Assembly: GCF_026222555.1 (NCBI RefSeq)
Contig: NZ_CP098511.1
Span: forward strand, 1,531,501-1,595,500
Length of the DNA: 64,000 nucleotides
Direction: 5' to 3'
Source of the DNA: Aquimarina sp. ERC-38
GTDB lineage: Bacteria; Bacteroidota; Bacteroidia; Flavobacteriales; Flavobacteriaceae
The notes below the pieces were generated by a model. That model saw only the letters and a list, made by a program, of their open reading frames with translations, did not search any database and had not been told where the DNA came from. Shown one piece after another: positions 1 to 8,355 of the stretch; the stretch's first letter is position 1, and every line of letters begins with the position of its first letter. A program made the position numbers and the translations under genes.

Positions 1-1012
1 CTGAAACAGGCTTAGTAAAGATTTGCAATAAATATCCCTCATCATCCCGGTCAATTAAAATACCAAGGTCTTTAAGCGGCGCTAAGTCTTCATCAATTTT
101 ACCAACTCTGTCAAGAACGGTTTCGTAATAGGTTGCGGGTATGGTTAAAAATTCAATGCCTCTTTTTTGCAGTTCGCTTACAGTTTCTATAATATTATCT
201 GTTGCCAAAGCAATGTGTTGTACTCCGGCACCTTGATAAAATTCGATGTATTCTTCGATTTGTGATTTTTTTCTACCTTCTGCCGGTTCGTTAATCGGAA
301 ATTTAATCCGTCCGTTTCCGTTGCTCATTACCTTACTCATCAATGCGGTATATTCTGTCGATATATCTTTGTCATCAAAAGAGACTAGTTGTGCAAACCC
401 CATAACTTTAGCGTAAAAATCGCACCATTTATTCATTTCTTGCCACCCTACATTTCCTACCATATGGTCAATAAACTTGAGTCCGGTACTTTCCGTTTGA
501 TACGGTTTATTCCACGCCTTATAACCTGGTAAAAAAGCACCTTGATAGGATTTACGTTCGATAAACAAATGCACGGTTTCTCCATAAGTATGAATTCCCG
601 ACCGAACTACTTTTCCATTCGTATCTTCTAAGGTCTCCGGTTGTAAGTATGATTGGGCACCTCTTTTTGTAGTTTCTTCATAACTCTTGGTAGCATCGTC
701 TACCCAAAGGGCTACTACTTTAACCCCATCTCCATGTTTGTTAATATGTTTATTGATTTCTCCGTCCGGTTGCAGAGGTGATGTTAGTACCAGTCGTATT
801 TTATCCTGTTGTAATACATAAGATACCTTGTCTTTTATCCCAGTTTCCAATCCGGCATAAGCGATTGGTTGAAACCCCCAGGCTGTTTGATAATAATACG
901 CGGCTTGTTTTGCATTACCTACATATAATTCAATATAATCAGTACCTAATAAAGGCAAAAAATCCTCTGCTCCAGGAACTATTTTTTCCGAGTTATTTAT
1001 TTCTGTATTCAT
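1..1012 (-). CDS. hppD: 4-hydroxyphenylpyruvate dioxygenase, partial (C-terminus beyond window)
   Basis: Converts 4-hydroxyphenylpyruvate to homogentisate, step two of tyrosine catabolism (cytosolic, Fe(II)). The open frame runs from an ATG at 1012 to the window edge and gives about 337 residues that read as two vicinal-oxygen-chelate domains. The N-terminal half has DYIELYVGNAKQAAYYY. The C-terminal half has FIDHMVGNV and VQHIALATDN, which supply the two iron-binding histidines. The reading ends at LLQIFTKPVS, so the last stretch with the third ligand (the Glu of the FEIIQ motif) lies outside the window. Related proteins are about 380 residues long, so roughly 40 are missing. It lies downstream of hmgA on the same strand, about 290 bases away, and is likely co-transcribed with it. 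No frameshift is seen. The family assignment is firm. Confidence 0.93.
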   Translation of the reverse strand, partial: MNTEINNSEKIVPGAEDFLPLLGTDYIELYVGNAKQAAYYYQTAWGFQPIAYAGLETGIKDKVSYVLQQDKIRLVLTSPLQPDGEINKHINKHGDGVKVVALWVDDATKSYEETTKRGAQSYLQPETLEDTNGKVVRSGIHTYGETVHLFIERKSYQGAFLPGYKAWNKPYQTESTGLKFIDHMVGNVGWQEMNKWCDFYAKVMGFAQLVSFDDKDISTEYTALMSKVMSNGNGRIKFPINEPAEGRKKSQIEEYIEFYQGAGVQHIALATDNIIETVSELQKRGIEFLTIPATYYETVLDRVGKIDEDLAPLKDLGILIDRDDEGYLLQIFTKPVS

Positions 1013-1100
1013 TTTGTTTAATTAGAAAATTAGATGATGTGATAATTAGGTAATGTAAATTTCCATTACTTATATCGCTTATTAATTCTTCTTTTATCGG

Positions 1101-1199
1101 AATTCGAAAGCCTCAGTCCTCGGACTGTAAGAGTCTTGTTTTCGTACTTCGAGGACTGAGGTCTCGAAGTCCGGGAGTCTCAGTCTTCGAATTCTATTC
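1101..1199. repeat. nested inverted repeat between hmgA and hppD
   Basis: A perfect 12-base inverted repeat, CCTCAGTCCTCG at 1111-1122 and CGAGGACTGAGG at 1150-1161, can extend outward with mismatches. A second diverged arm follows at 1169-1195 (GTCCGGGAGTCTCAGTCTTC), and AATTCGAA occurs on both outer sides. It looks like a dispersed palindromic element, or an RNA hairpin in the hmgA-hppD message. Confidence 0.55.
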
Positions 1200-1224
1200 T
1201 TTAATTTAAACATATTTATGTATT

Positions 1225-1302
1225 TAGTAGCGTAGCGGTCTAAAATCTCACTTCTAGCAGCGTAGCAATCTATAATCTCACTTCTAGCAGCGTAGCAATC
1301 TA
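1225..1302. repeat. 30-bp tandem repeat, 2.6 copies
   Basis: Units of 30 bases start at 1225, 1255 and 1285, each beginning TAGYAGCGTAGCRRTCTA and continuing into AATCTCACTTC. The array sits directly downstream of the hmgA stop codon. A diverged pair with the same core (TAGCAGCGCAGTGGTCT) lies at 62941-62992, again just after a minus-strand stop codon, so this is probably a dispersed family. Confidence 0.7.
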
Positions 1303-1303
1303 T

Positions 1304-2461
1304 TTACTCAAGCCACGATTTATAATATCCTTCATCAGCAATGCGTATCGCTTCTTTAGTCACCATTAAGGGCTTAAAGGTGTCTACCATAACGGCTAAC
1401 TCATCCGTTTTTGTTTTTCCGATACTTCGTTCTACCGCTCCGGGATGTGGTCCGTGTGGGATACCTGCGGGATGTAAAGAGATATGCCCGGCAGCAATAT
1501 CGTTACGACTCATAAAATCCCCATCCACATAATACAGCACTTCATCACTGTCAATGTTACTATGGTTATAGGGTGCTGGGATGCTGTCCGGATGATAATC
1601 ATATAACCTGGGCACAAAAGAACAAACTACAAATGCATCTGTTTCAAAAGTCTGGTGTACCGGCGGGGGTTGATGAATCCGTCCAGTAATCGGTTCAAAA
1701 TCATGAATGGAAAAAGCATACGGAAAGTTATACCCATCATATCCTATTACATCAAAAGGATGCGTAGCGTAGATCATATCAAAAATTTCGTTCTGTTTTT
1801 TTACTTTAATCAAAAACTCTCCCTTTTTATTATTAGTTTCCAACTCTGTAGGTGGTCGTAAATCCCGTTCGCAAAATGGGGAATGTTCTAATAATTGCCC
1901 AAACCAGTTTCGATAACGTTTTGGGGTATAAATTGGTCTTTTAGATTCCACAATAAAAAGTCGGTTATCCGTAGATTCAAAATCCATTTTATAAATAGTT
2001 CCCCTGGGAATCAACAAATAGTCTCCGTACTTAAATGGTATATTGCCTAAATGAGTGCGTAGCTTCCCGTTACCTTTATGAATAAAAATCAATTCATCCG
2101 CATCTGTGTTTTTATAAAAATAGTCCGAAGTTGCTTGTTGTGGCGCAGCCAGAGTAATACTTACATCAGCATTGGTTAGAACAATTTTTCTACTTTGTAA
2201 ATAATCTTTTTTAGGGGTTATTTTAAAGCCATGTAATCGGTACGATTGGATGTTATTATAGATAGCAATTTCCGGTGCTACGTTGTAACTCCCTTTAATT
2301 TCTTTTACTTGCGTTGGACGATGTTCATGGTATGAATTCGTCGCCATACCATCAAACCCGATCGTACCAAATAATTGCTCGTAATACAGGCTTCCGTCCG
2401 GTTTTTTAAATACCGTATGTCGTTTAGGGGGTATTTTACCTAAAGTATGATAAAAAGGCAT
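1304..2461 (-). CDS. hmgA: homogentisate 1,2-dioxygenase
   Basis: Opens the aromatic ring of homogentisate to maleylacetoacetate, the step after HPPD in tyrosine breakdown. The 385-residue product is a bicupin non-heme iron enzyme. An early His-rich stretch (NSYHEHRPTQ, about residues 42-51) precedes the cupin domains. The probable iron ligands are in YNHSNIDSDE (His300 and Glu307) and in GIPHGPHPGA (about residues 333-341). The length fits the shorter bacterial branch (about 385, against about 440 in the human enzyme). The ATG start at 2461 agrees with the conserved N-terminus. It is followed by hppD on the same strand. Maleylacetoacetate isomerase and fumarylacetoacetase genes are not in the window. 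Confidence 0.92.
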   Translation of the reverse strand: MPFYHTLGKIPPKRHTVFKKPDGSLYYEQLFGTIGFDGMATNSYHEHRPTQVKEIKGSYNVAPEIAIYNNIQSYRLHGFKITPKKDYLQSRKIVLTNADVSITLAAPQQATSDYFYKNTDADELIFIHKGNGKLRTHLGNIPFKYGDYLLIPRGTIYKMDFESTDNRLFIVESKRPIYTPKRYRNWFGQLLEHSPFCERDLRPPTELETNNKKGEFLIKVKKQNEIFDMIYATHPFDVIGYDGYNFPYAFSIHDFEPITGRIHQPPPVHQTFETDAFVVCSFVPRLYDYHPDSIPAPYNHSNIDSDEVLYYVDGDFMSRNDIAAGHISLHPAGIPHGPHPGAVERSIGKTKTDELAVMVDTFKPLMVTKEAIRIADEGYYKSWLE

Positions 2462-2636
2462 ATATCAATGATTAAATAGTAAATACTTATTAAATCTCTT
2501 CCGGAAGAGGAAGTTATTCCGGATTACGTTTCATTAAATGATGAAGCAGTAGTGGCAGGTATATCCAAAATTTTGTCATTACTACAAATATCCAATATTA
2601 TCTATAGAAATTACGTTAAAAATTTGCTATAAAATG

Positions 2637-2656
2637 AAGTACCTTTTTAAGTACTT
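2637..2656. promoter_or_regulatory. candidate operator of the yefM-yoeB pair
   Basis: The inverted repeat AAGTAC-N8-GTACTT ends 16 bases before the original yefM ATG at 2673. YefM-family antitoxins repress their own operons through GTAC-centred palindromes, and the half-sites here contain GTAC. The assignment as operator is inferred from position and symmetry only. Confidence 0.4.
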
Positions 2657-2723
2657 TTACTATCTTTACAAGATGGAAATAGTAAATTATACGGATTTTA
2701 GAACTAATTTAAAATATTGGTTA

Positions 2724-3607
2724 GAGCATGTTTAAATAAGATTCTTATAAATTACCTTATTCTATTGAGAATGATTTGACAATTCTGCCATAATACCCAA
2801 GATTCTTGACTTTCCTTCGTTTTTTCATAGTCTTTATCGAGTCTTCTGAAGAAGTTGAAGATACCGAAAGTCCTTTCAGTTACCCATCTCCACTTCAAGG
2901 GAACAAAACCTTTTGTGGATGGGGGAGTTGATGATATCTTTACCTCAAGTCCAATTACATTTTCTTCAGCCCACCTCTTAAATATTGTTTTGTAGGCATG
3001 ATCAGCTACTATTTTTTCCATCCTATCCAGGTACCCTAATAAAGGTTCCACAACTTTGTTGGCTACTACCCCATCAGCTTCATTGGCAGCCCCTACAACA
3101 ACCCCCCAAACTAAACCTAACGTATCAGTAATTACGTGACGTTTACGGCCATTTACCTTTTTATTACCGTCAACCCCTTTTGACATACTTGTAAAAGGAC
3201 CGGACTTTATGGATTGACTATCAATGGATAACAAGCTAGGTGTTGGTTCTTTCCCTTGTCGGTTCCGCTCCATTTTGTTAAGCTCAATATTTAATCTCTC
3301 TTGTGTCCCATCTTTTTGCCATTTGCGAAAGTAATAGTATACACTTTGCCATTTTGGAAAACTATCCGGGAGGTTACGCCACTGAGTACCTGTACGGAGT
3401 TGCCATAAAATAGCGTCTACAATATCCCGTAGTTTATAATGCCCCCGGGTTTTCTTAGGTAAAAATAATTCCATATATTCCCATTGCTGGGTAGTTAATC
3501 TGTTATATTTAGATTGCATAAACATTGTTGTTTTAGTCAACTACAAAGTTTAGACTATCCAGCTTTTTAACAAAAAAATTATCCGAAAATTTAGTTTAAA
3601 CATGCTC
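2724..3607 (-). mobile_element. IS5-family insertion sequence, complete, 884 bp
   Basis: The ends are GAGCATGTTTAAA at 2724-2736 and its exact reverse complement at 3595-3607, with partial similarity further in. The direct repeat TTA flanks it at 2721-2723 and 3608-3610. A three-base TNA duplication is what the IS1031 group of the IS5 family makes. One transposase gene fills the element. Intact ends, intact transposase and a perfect duplication point to recent insertion. Confidence 0.93.
2752..3540 (-). CDS. IS5-family transposase (DDE)
   Basis: Single-frame transposase of 262 residues that cuts and pastes the surrounding element. It has an N-terminal DUF4096-like region (YRKW-type sequence near residues 60-75) followed by a DDE_Tnp_1 catalytic domain. 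The likely catalytic residues are Asp107 in LLSIDSQSIKS, Asp180 in KIVADHAYK and Glu222 in WVTERTFGIFN. The length is normal for one-ORF IS5 members. The gene starts 67 bases inside the right end of the element and is antisense to the yefM gene it interrupts. There is no frameshift or early stop, so it may be active. Confidence 0.93.
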   Translation of the reverse strand: MTKTTMFMQSKYNRLTTQQWEYMELFLPKKTRGHYKLRDIVDAILWQLRTGTQWRNLPDSFPKWQSVYYYFRKWQKDGTQERLNIELNKMERNRQGKEPTPSLLSIDSQSIKSGPFTSMSKGVDGNKKVNGRKRHVITDTLGLVWGVVVGAANEADGVVANKVVEPLLGYLDRMEKIVADHAYKTIFKRWAEENVIGLEVKISSTPPSTKGFVPLKWRWVTERTFGIFNFFRRLDKDYEKTKESQESWVLWQNCQIILNRIR

Positions 3608-3813
3608 TTAGATAAAGTGGTTGATGACGTAAGTGACATCGTTATTAAAAGAAAAGGAGGAAAAGACCTGGTCTTGATTTCTTTAGAAGAATATAATTCA
3701 TTAAAAGAGACCAATTATTTACTTACCGGAAAGAACAGGGACGTTTTGTTAGATTCAATTAAAGAATTAGAAAATGGTAATGGGATTACAAAGAATATAA
3801 GTGATTTTTAAAA

Positions 3814-4068
3814 ATGAAGTTAGTCTGGTCTACTTCTTCATGGGAAGATTATTTATACTGTCAGAAAACAAATAAAAGTACCATTAAAAGAATCAATCAA
3901 CTCATTAAAAGTGCTTTAAGAACTCCTTTTGAAGGGATAGGGAAACCTGAAGCCTTAAAAGGTGATCTACAGGGGTACTGGTCAAGACGTATAACTTCTG
4001 AACATAGATTGGTGTATAAATTCGAAGAGAATTCGTTGTTTATAGCATCTTGTTGTTATCATTGTTGA
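3814..4068 (+). CDS. yoeB: YoeB-family toxin with altered C-terminus
   Basis: An 84-residue RelE/ParE-superfamily ribosome-dependent mRNA endonuclease, exactly the length of E. coli YoeB. WSRRITSEHRLVY (residues 56-68) is the family signature. Glu46, Arg65 and His83, known as active-site residues in YoeB, are all present. The terminal tyrosine (Tyr84 in YoeB), also important for cleavage, is Cys here. The usual CRYHY ending reads CCYHC, and both changes can come from one base each (CGT to TGT, TAT to TGT). It starts 2 bases after the yefM stop, the standard antitoxin-toxin order. With the antitoxin gene broken upstream, the altered end may mark a weakened toxin. Confidence 0.9.
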   Translation: MKLVWSTSSWEDYLYCQKTNKSTIKRINQLIKSALRTPFEGIGKPEALKGDLQGYWSRRITSEHRLVYKFEENSLFIASCCYHC

Positions 4069-4149
4069 AGATAAGTGAAAGTTTAATTTTTAATTAGTTA
4101 GTGAACTCTCATACCAGAGGTAATATTTACGTTTTTAATTTAAAATTAG

Positions 4150-5730
4150 TTATCCATTTTTAATTTGAAAAAGTTTGTAATTACCTACTTTACAGTCATC
4201 ATTAAAATCAAATAATTGAATTTGTTTTTGTTTAGGATATTTAGCACTACTCCAATTTTTCTGTATTATTGATTTTAGAAATAACGAATTATTGGTATTA
4301 CAAAATGGTTTAGCAATAAAAGTCCAGGTTCCTTTAACTGAATTGTCAATAAGAAATACTTCGTTTGTTTTTTGTTTACTAAAATTTTCACTTCCAATAT
4401 TGACTGTGTAAGACTGTCCTTTAGGGTTAACAACTTGTAAATCAAATTTTAAAACCGGATCTATCCATGAAAAAACAATTCGAGTTACTCCATTTTCTTC
4501 TTCTTTAAAAGTGGTAAGATTAAAAATATCTTTAATCTTTTCTTTTAAATTGGCGGAAGTATATAAATTTTTCATTTCATCATATAAAAATTCTTTCCAA
4601 TTTTCAGGAAGTTTGTAATCCATTTGTTCTAATAATGTAAGATAAGTTTTCCAGGCAACTACTGGCTTATTCATAGACCAAAGGACTTGCGCTACATCAT
4701 GATAAGCTTGAGGGTCTTTGGGGGTTAGGGACATCACCTTTCTAAAAAGTTGTAGTGCAAAAAACTGGTACCCAACAGCTTGATACTTATATGCCAATTC
4801 ACGTAGCTTTGAAATATTATCTTCCAACTCTGAAGCTAGTTTATTGAATTGAGTTTTATCTATTATTAAATCATTTTCAGTAATAATTACTTTATTTTTC
4901 GCAAATATATTTGCCAAATTGTTTTTTTTGGAAATATTTCTGCTATCAATAATCCTATTTTCATTAGAAGAAGTTTTTACCACAATAACTCCACCTGCTC
5001 CCAAAGTTCCGTAGCTATTAGTCGCTGCAAGACCTTTTAAAACAAAAAGATCTTTAATATCCGTTAAATTGATTGGAGGCGGAAATCCGGTATAAATCAT
5101 ATCATCCACATCCCAAATAGCGTTTTGCGACAAATTAATGGAACCTGTAGACCGTAATACTACTCCTGAACCATCGGGTGCTAACTGATAGTTTGTTGTT
5201 TTTGCAAAAAGAGCTGACACCAGTTCCGGAATTGTTCCTATCGTAGGGGCAGCTAAATTTAATTCTTCACCTTTTACATAATCTACGGCAACCCCGGTAC
5301 TTCTTAAATCCATAATACCGCGAGAAGTTCTTATTTTTTGTGGTTTATTAAAAGGTAGCTTCTCTTTTTTATAACTTTTAGCATTAATGACTACTTCCTC
5401 ATTTAAAATATTTAGAGAGGGGATCATCTTTATATTCCAAAATGCATTTTTTTCAATGACAATTCGATTTTGTGGAGTCATGCTTACATGAGAAAAGTGT
5501 ATAGTGTCTCCTAAATTAGCGATTAAAGAAAATTTCCCCTTTTTATTAGAGGTTGTACCTGATTTTTTTGATTTGACTTTAATATGTACATCTGGTAAAG
5601 GCTTACTATTGGAACTCACTATTCCCTTTACCAGAACAACGTCTTGTGCATTTGATTTTAAAGTCAACAAAACTAAAATGTAAAAAATAAAAAAAGCAGT
5701 ATTTATTTTACTTAAGTTAAAAGCATTCAT
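4150..5730 (-). CDS. secreted protein: carboxypeptidase-regulatory-like plus plug-like domain, TPR-like region
   Basis: 526 residues. The signal peptide (residues 1-28, ending SNAQ) is followed by a carboxypeptidase-D regulatory-like beta-sandwich (about 30-110, VKGIVSSNSKPLPDVHIKV) and a region that resembles a TonB receptor plug (about 130-255, ending GLAATNSYGTLGAGGVIVVKT). A helical TPR-like part (about 295-390) and a C-terminal beta-rich domain (about 405-526) follow. The barrel expected after a plug is absent, so it cannot be a transporter by itself. It may be a periplasmic or surface partner that borrows receptor modules. It stands alone, with a low-complexity gap on its upstream side. 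No precise function is recognised. Confidence 0.75.
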   Translation of the reverse strand: MNAFNLSKINTAFFIFYILVLLTLKSNAQDVVLVKGIVSSNSKPLPDVHIKVKSKKSGTTSNKKGKFSLIANLGDTIHFSHVSMTPQNRIVIEKNAFWNIKMIPSLNILNEEVVINAKSYKKEKLPFNKPQKIRTSRGIMDLRSTGVAVDYVKGEELNLAAPTIGTIPELVSALFAKTTNYQLAPDGSGVVLRSTGSINLSQNAIWDVDDMIYTGFPPPINLTDIKDLFVLKGLAATNSYGTLGAGGVIVVKTSSNENRIIDSRNISKKNNLANIFAKNKVIITENDLIIDKTQFNKLASELEDNISKLRELAYKYQAVGYQFFALQLFRKVMSLTPKDPQAYHDVAQVLWSMNKPVVAWKTYLTLLEQMDYKLPENWKEFLYDEMKNLYTSANLKEKIKDIFNLTTFKEEENGVTRIVFSWIDPVLKFDLQVVNPKGQSYTVNIGSENFSKQKTNEVFLIDNSVKGTWTFIAKPFCNTNNSLFLKSIIQKNWSSAKYPKQKQIQLFDFNDDCKVGNYKLFQIKNG

Positions 5731-6081
5731 TTTAAATATTCTTTCATATTTATTCCCTTAAAGCTATTAAATAATTTTTTTGTAATATGCTAATTGTAAA
5801 AAATTTAACGTGCATATGAACATAGTAAAACTTTTTCTACCGTGTATTCCCTATAAAGAGATTTTAGCTTTATCATCTACAAATTTGTAGTATATAATTA
5901 TTAATTTTAAGTGGTTTACGACAAATTTCCATAAATAGAAATTTTTATGATTTTTCAATGTCCAAAATCGCTTGATTTTAGTGAGTTTTTGATTCTGGAA
6001 AAAATCAAGTTATCATTAAAACAGTAAATTTGTCGTACACCCACTTTAAGAATGCTGTTTATAGTGCAAAAGCGTTTCTTA
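5731..6081. other. non-coding gap with a MITE-like palindrome
   Basis: No open frame of note. AT-rich DNA fills the right half of the gap next to the 526-residue protein gene's start. The left half is occupied by the inverted-repeat element annotated separately at 5906-6049. Confidence 0.6.
5906..6049. repeat. MITE-like element, about 144 bp, with terminal inverted repeats
   Basis: The left end at 5906-5928 (AAGTGG-TTTACGACAAATTT core) and the right end at 6026-6049 (AAATTTGTCGTACACCCACTT) are imperfect inverted repeats of about 23 bases. An internal stem pairs CTTGATTTT with AAAATCAAG (near 5973 and 6002). It has no coding capacity. Size and symmetry suggest a miniature inverted-repeat transposable element; it could also act as a hairpin upstream of the 4150-5730 gene. 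Confidence 0.5.
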
Positions 6082-8349
6082 TTAAAACCAAAACCCCAAA
6101 CTAAAAAACCATTCACTTTGCTTTACTTCCGGGCTATAGGAATATTTGATTTGGATAGGGCCAGCAAAGGTTTCCAGTCCGTAGCCTAAAGCATATCCTG
6201 AAAAGTCGGGAGAAGTTAACCAATTACCATTTCGAAATAACTGTCGTCCCACATTGGCATAATTTGCGGAAATATTTACATGGTTTTTCCTAAAGAAGTT
6301 GTAATCAAAAGATACAGCTAAAGTAGCAAAACTGTCTCCATTCAGTTCCAAAAAATCATATCCGTAAAAAGGTGAAGTATTCCAACTGTTTTTAGCCCCA
6401 AAACCCCCCAGAAAATAATTAAAACTGGTGTTGTCAGAGTTTCCAAATCGAGCCCCCATTCGAAAAGCGGTGGTAAAAGCAAAATTGTCAAAGGGTGAAA
6501 TAGTATATTCAAAATTATTGGTTAACATGGCAAAGGGTTCGGTAATTAGTTCTTCTTCAGAAGTTATGACAAAATAATCCAGGTTGCCATGGTATGAAAT
6601 TCCGCTTGACGGAAAATATTTATTGTCTACATTGTCAAAAGTAACATAAGAAAATAGCGCTCCGTAGTTATCGTTATTAAAAATTCTCCGAGGCAGTTGA
6701 TTTTCATCTCTTCCTATAGTTTCGGATTGTAGCCGAAAATACCGGTGTTTTGCCCCAATTCCAAACGAAAAATCCTGACGCCAAAGCGTTTCTATATAAA
6801 ATTGGGATTCCAAATTTAAAAAGTCCATATTTATAGAATTTACGTCGACATCCGGAAGTTCTTCAAAACTATTTTTTAAATTTTCGAAACTAAGGTTTCG
6901 TTCAAAACGATCGAACGTATGTCGTAAACCAATACTCCAATAGTATCCTTTATCAATATAATAAGCAAGGTCATATCGAATATTATCCCCTAATATAACA
7001 TCTGCCGAGATCACATCATTATTAAAGAATACCCGTTTTTTGGTATAATTAGCCAGACCAGCAGTTTGATAAAGGTCATCATAGTGCAGGGCAAACCGTA
7101 AAAACATTGTATTTACAGTTTCTTTTACATTAATAACTAATTCGTTTCCCCAAGCATTTTGGATAATACGATGACTGACCCGATCAAAATTACCTGTTGC
7201 GGATAAATTATTAACTCCTTCATATAGCTGATCGTACGTAATTACTTTAGGATCTCGTAATTTTAATTTTCCTTTGATATACGCCCGGGTATAGGTGTCG
7301 TTTCCTTCAATTCTAATACTATTGATCCTAATAGAATCTTTAAACGGGGGGATAACTGTTTCTTTCCTATTTACCTTTTGTTTGGCTGCTATTTCTTGAA
7401 GATTTGCAAAAACTTCCTTTGCTGCTTTTTCTCCACATTCTATAATTTTTTTAGTTTTATCAAAAGATAATAAGGAGAACTCTTCAATAGAAGGATTGAT
7501 ATAAACATCGGTTAACGGACGTTTATTCCGCATTGCTTTAATGGTCTTAAAATTACTGATTTGTAACATAATATCCGTAACGGATGTAAGTTGTTTTGTG
7601 TTTAACAAACTATCCTGTACATCAACTCCAATAATTACCTCAGCTCCTTTCGCAATGGTTTCTACTACCGGAAAATTATTAGTTACCCCACCATCTGTTA
7701 ATAATTGTCCATCTACCACCACCGGATTAAAGATAGAAGGTAAAGCGGCACTTGCAGCAACCGCTTCCGGAAGGTATCCTTTGTCTAAAAGAACAGCCTG
7801 ACCATTGGTAATATTAGTAGCCATACAGAAAAAAGGGATGGGTAACTTATTAAAATCATTGATATTTTTTACATGCGAAGTATATTTTGAAAATTCATTA
7901 AAAAAATTTTGTCCTTTAGATAAGCCTTGAGGTAATCCAACTTTAAACCCGTTGAAGGGCAGGGTTAAGGCGTATTTTTCAGCATCTTCCTTTTCGTATA
8001 AAGTCTTTACACTGCGTGGTAATTCGTCTTGTATCAAACGATTAAAATCCACCCTGGTAAAAATAGAGTCTAACTGAGATGCTGTATACCCAGATGCGTA
8101 CAAAGCGCCTATGATAGCCCCCATACTGGTACCCCCGATAAAATCAATACGTACCCCGGCTTCTTCAATTGCTTTTAAAGCGCCAATATGAGCAAAACCT
8201 TTAGCACCGCCTCCACTTAAGACCAATCCTACTTTTACATCTGTGTTCTTTGCCTTATGTACATTCGTACTTTTCTGAGCGACACTGAAAATACTAAAAA
8301 AGACTGTTGTTACTAAAAATACGAACAAATGTCTTTTTTGTAAACTCAT
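6082..8349 (-). CDS. patatin-like phospholipase fused to POTRA and outer-membrane barrel (type Vd-like)
   Basis: 755 residues. The signal peptide (1-24) is followed by a patatin domain (about 38-310). That domain has the oxyanion motif GGGAKG (46-51), the nucleophile Ser75 in GGTSMG and Asp218 in the DGG motif, a complete Ser-Asp dyad. A POTRA-like domain (about 340-415) and a 16-strand BamA/TamA-type barrel follow, ending in an aromatic residue (SLGFWF). This order matches type Vd secretion proteins such as PlpD, where the barrel anchors or releases the lipase. Expected role: phospholipase A activity at the outer membrane. It starts 6 bases after uvrC, so the two may share a transcript. Confidence 0.9.
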   Translation of the reverse strand: MSLQKRHLFVFLVTTVFFSIFSVAQKSTNVHKAKNTDVKVGLVLSGGGAKGFAHIGALKAIEEAGVRIDFIGGTSMGAIIGALYASGYTASQLDSIFTRVDFNRLIQDELPRSVKTLYEKEDAEKYALTLPFNGFKVGLPQGLSKGQNFFNEFSKYTSHVKNINDFNKLPIPFFCMATNITNGQAVLLDKGYLPEAVAASAALPSIFNPVVVDGQLLTDGGVTNNFPVVETIAKGAEVIIGVDVQDSLLNTKQLTSVTDIMLQISNFKTIKAMRNKRPLTDVYINPSIEEFSLLSFDKTKKIIECGEKAAKEVFANLQEIAAKQKVNRKETVIPPFKDSIRINSIRIEGNDTYTRAYIKGKLKLRDPKVITYDQLYEGVNNLSATGNFDRVSHRIIQNAWGNELVINVKETVNTMFLRFALHYDDLYQTAGLANYTKKRVFFNNDVISADVILGDNIRYDLAYYIDKGYYWSIGLRHTFDRFERNLSFENLKNSFEELPDVDVNSINMDFLNLESQFYIETLWRQDFSFGIGAKHRYFRLQSETIGRDENQLPRRIFNNDNYGALFSYVTFDNVDNKYFPSSGISYHGNLDYFVITSEEELITEPFAMLTNNFEYTISPFDNFAFTTAFRMGARFGNSDNTSFNYFLGGFGAKNSWNTSPFYGYDFLELNGDSFATLAVSFDYNFFRKNHVNISANYANVGRQLFRNGNWLTSPDFSGYALGYGLETFAGPIQIKYSYSPEVKQSEWFFSLGFWF

Positions 8350-8355
8350 AAGTAT

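Larger units (their letters stand above)
2673..3811 (+). pseudogene. yefM: yefM antitoxin gene split by the IS5-family element
   Basis: The 5' part is 2673-2723 (ATG plus 16 codons, MEIVNYTDFRTNLKYWL) and the 3' part is 3611-3811, starting DKVVDDVSDIVIKR. Removing the element and one TTA copy joins the halves in frame and restores an 83-residue Phd/YefM antitoxin, the usual length for the family. The insertion falls after codon 17, in the N-terminal DNA-binding and dimerisation region. As it stands, the first part runs into the element and stops after EHV. An ATG inside the element's right terminal repeat (3602) opens a 69-codon frame that keeps the whole C-terminal toxin-neutralising part, so a truncated antitoxin may still be made. 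Confidence 0.88.

Noticed and set aside
1225..1302. CRISPR array
   Set aside because: The repeats are head-to-tail with no unique spacers and no cas genes are near.
3602..3811. The 69-codon frame as an intact antitoxin gene
   Set aside because: Its ATG lies in the terminal repeat of the IS5 element; the true N-terminal codons are on the other side of the element (2673-2723).
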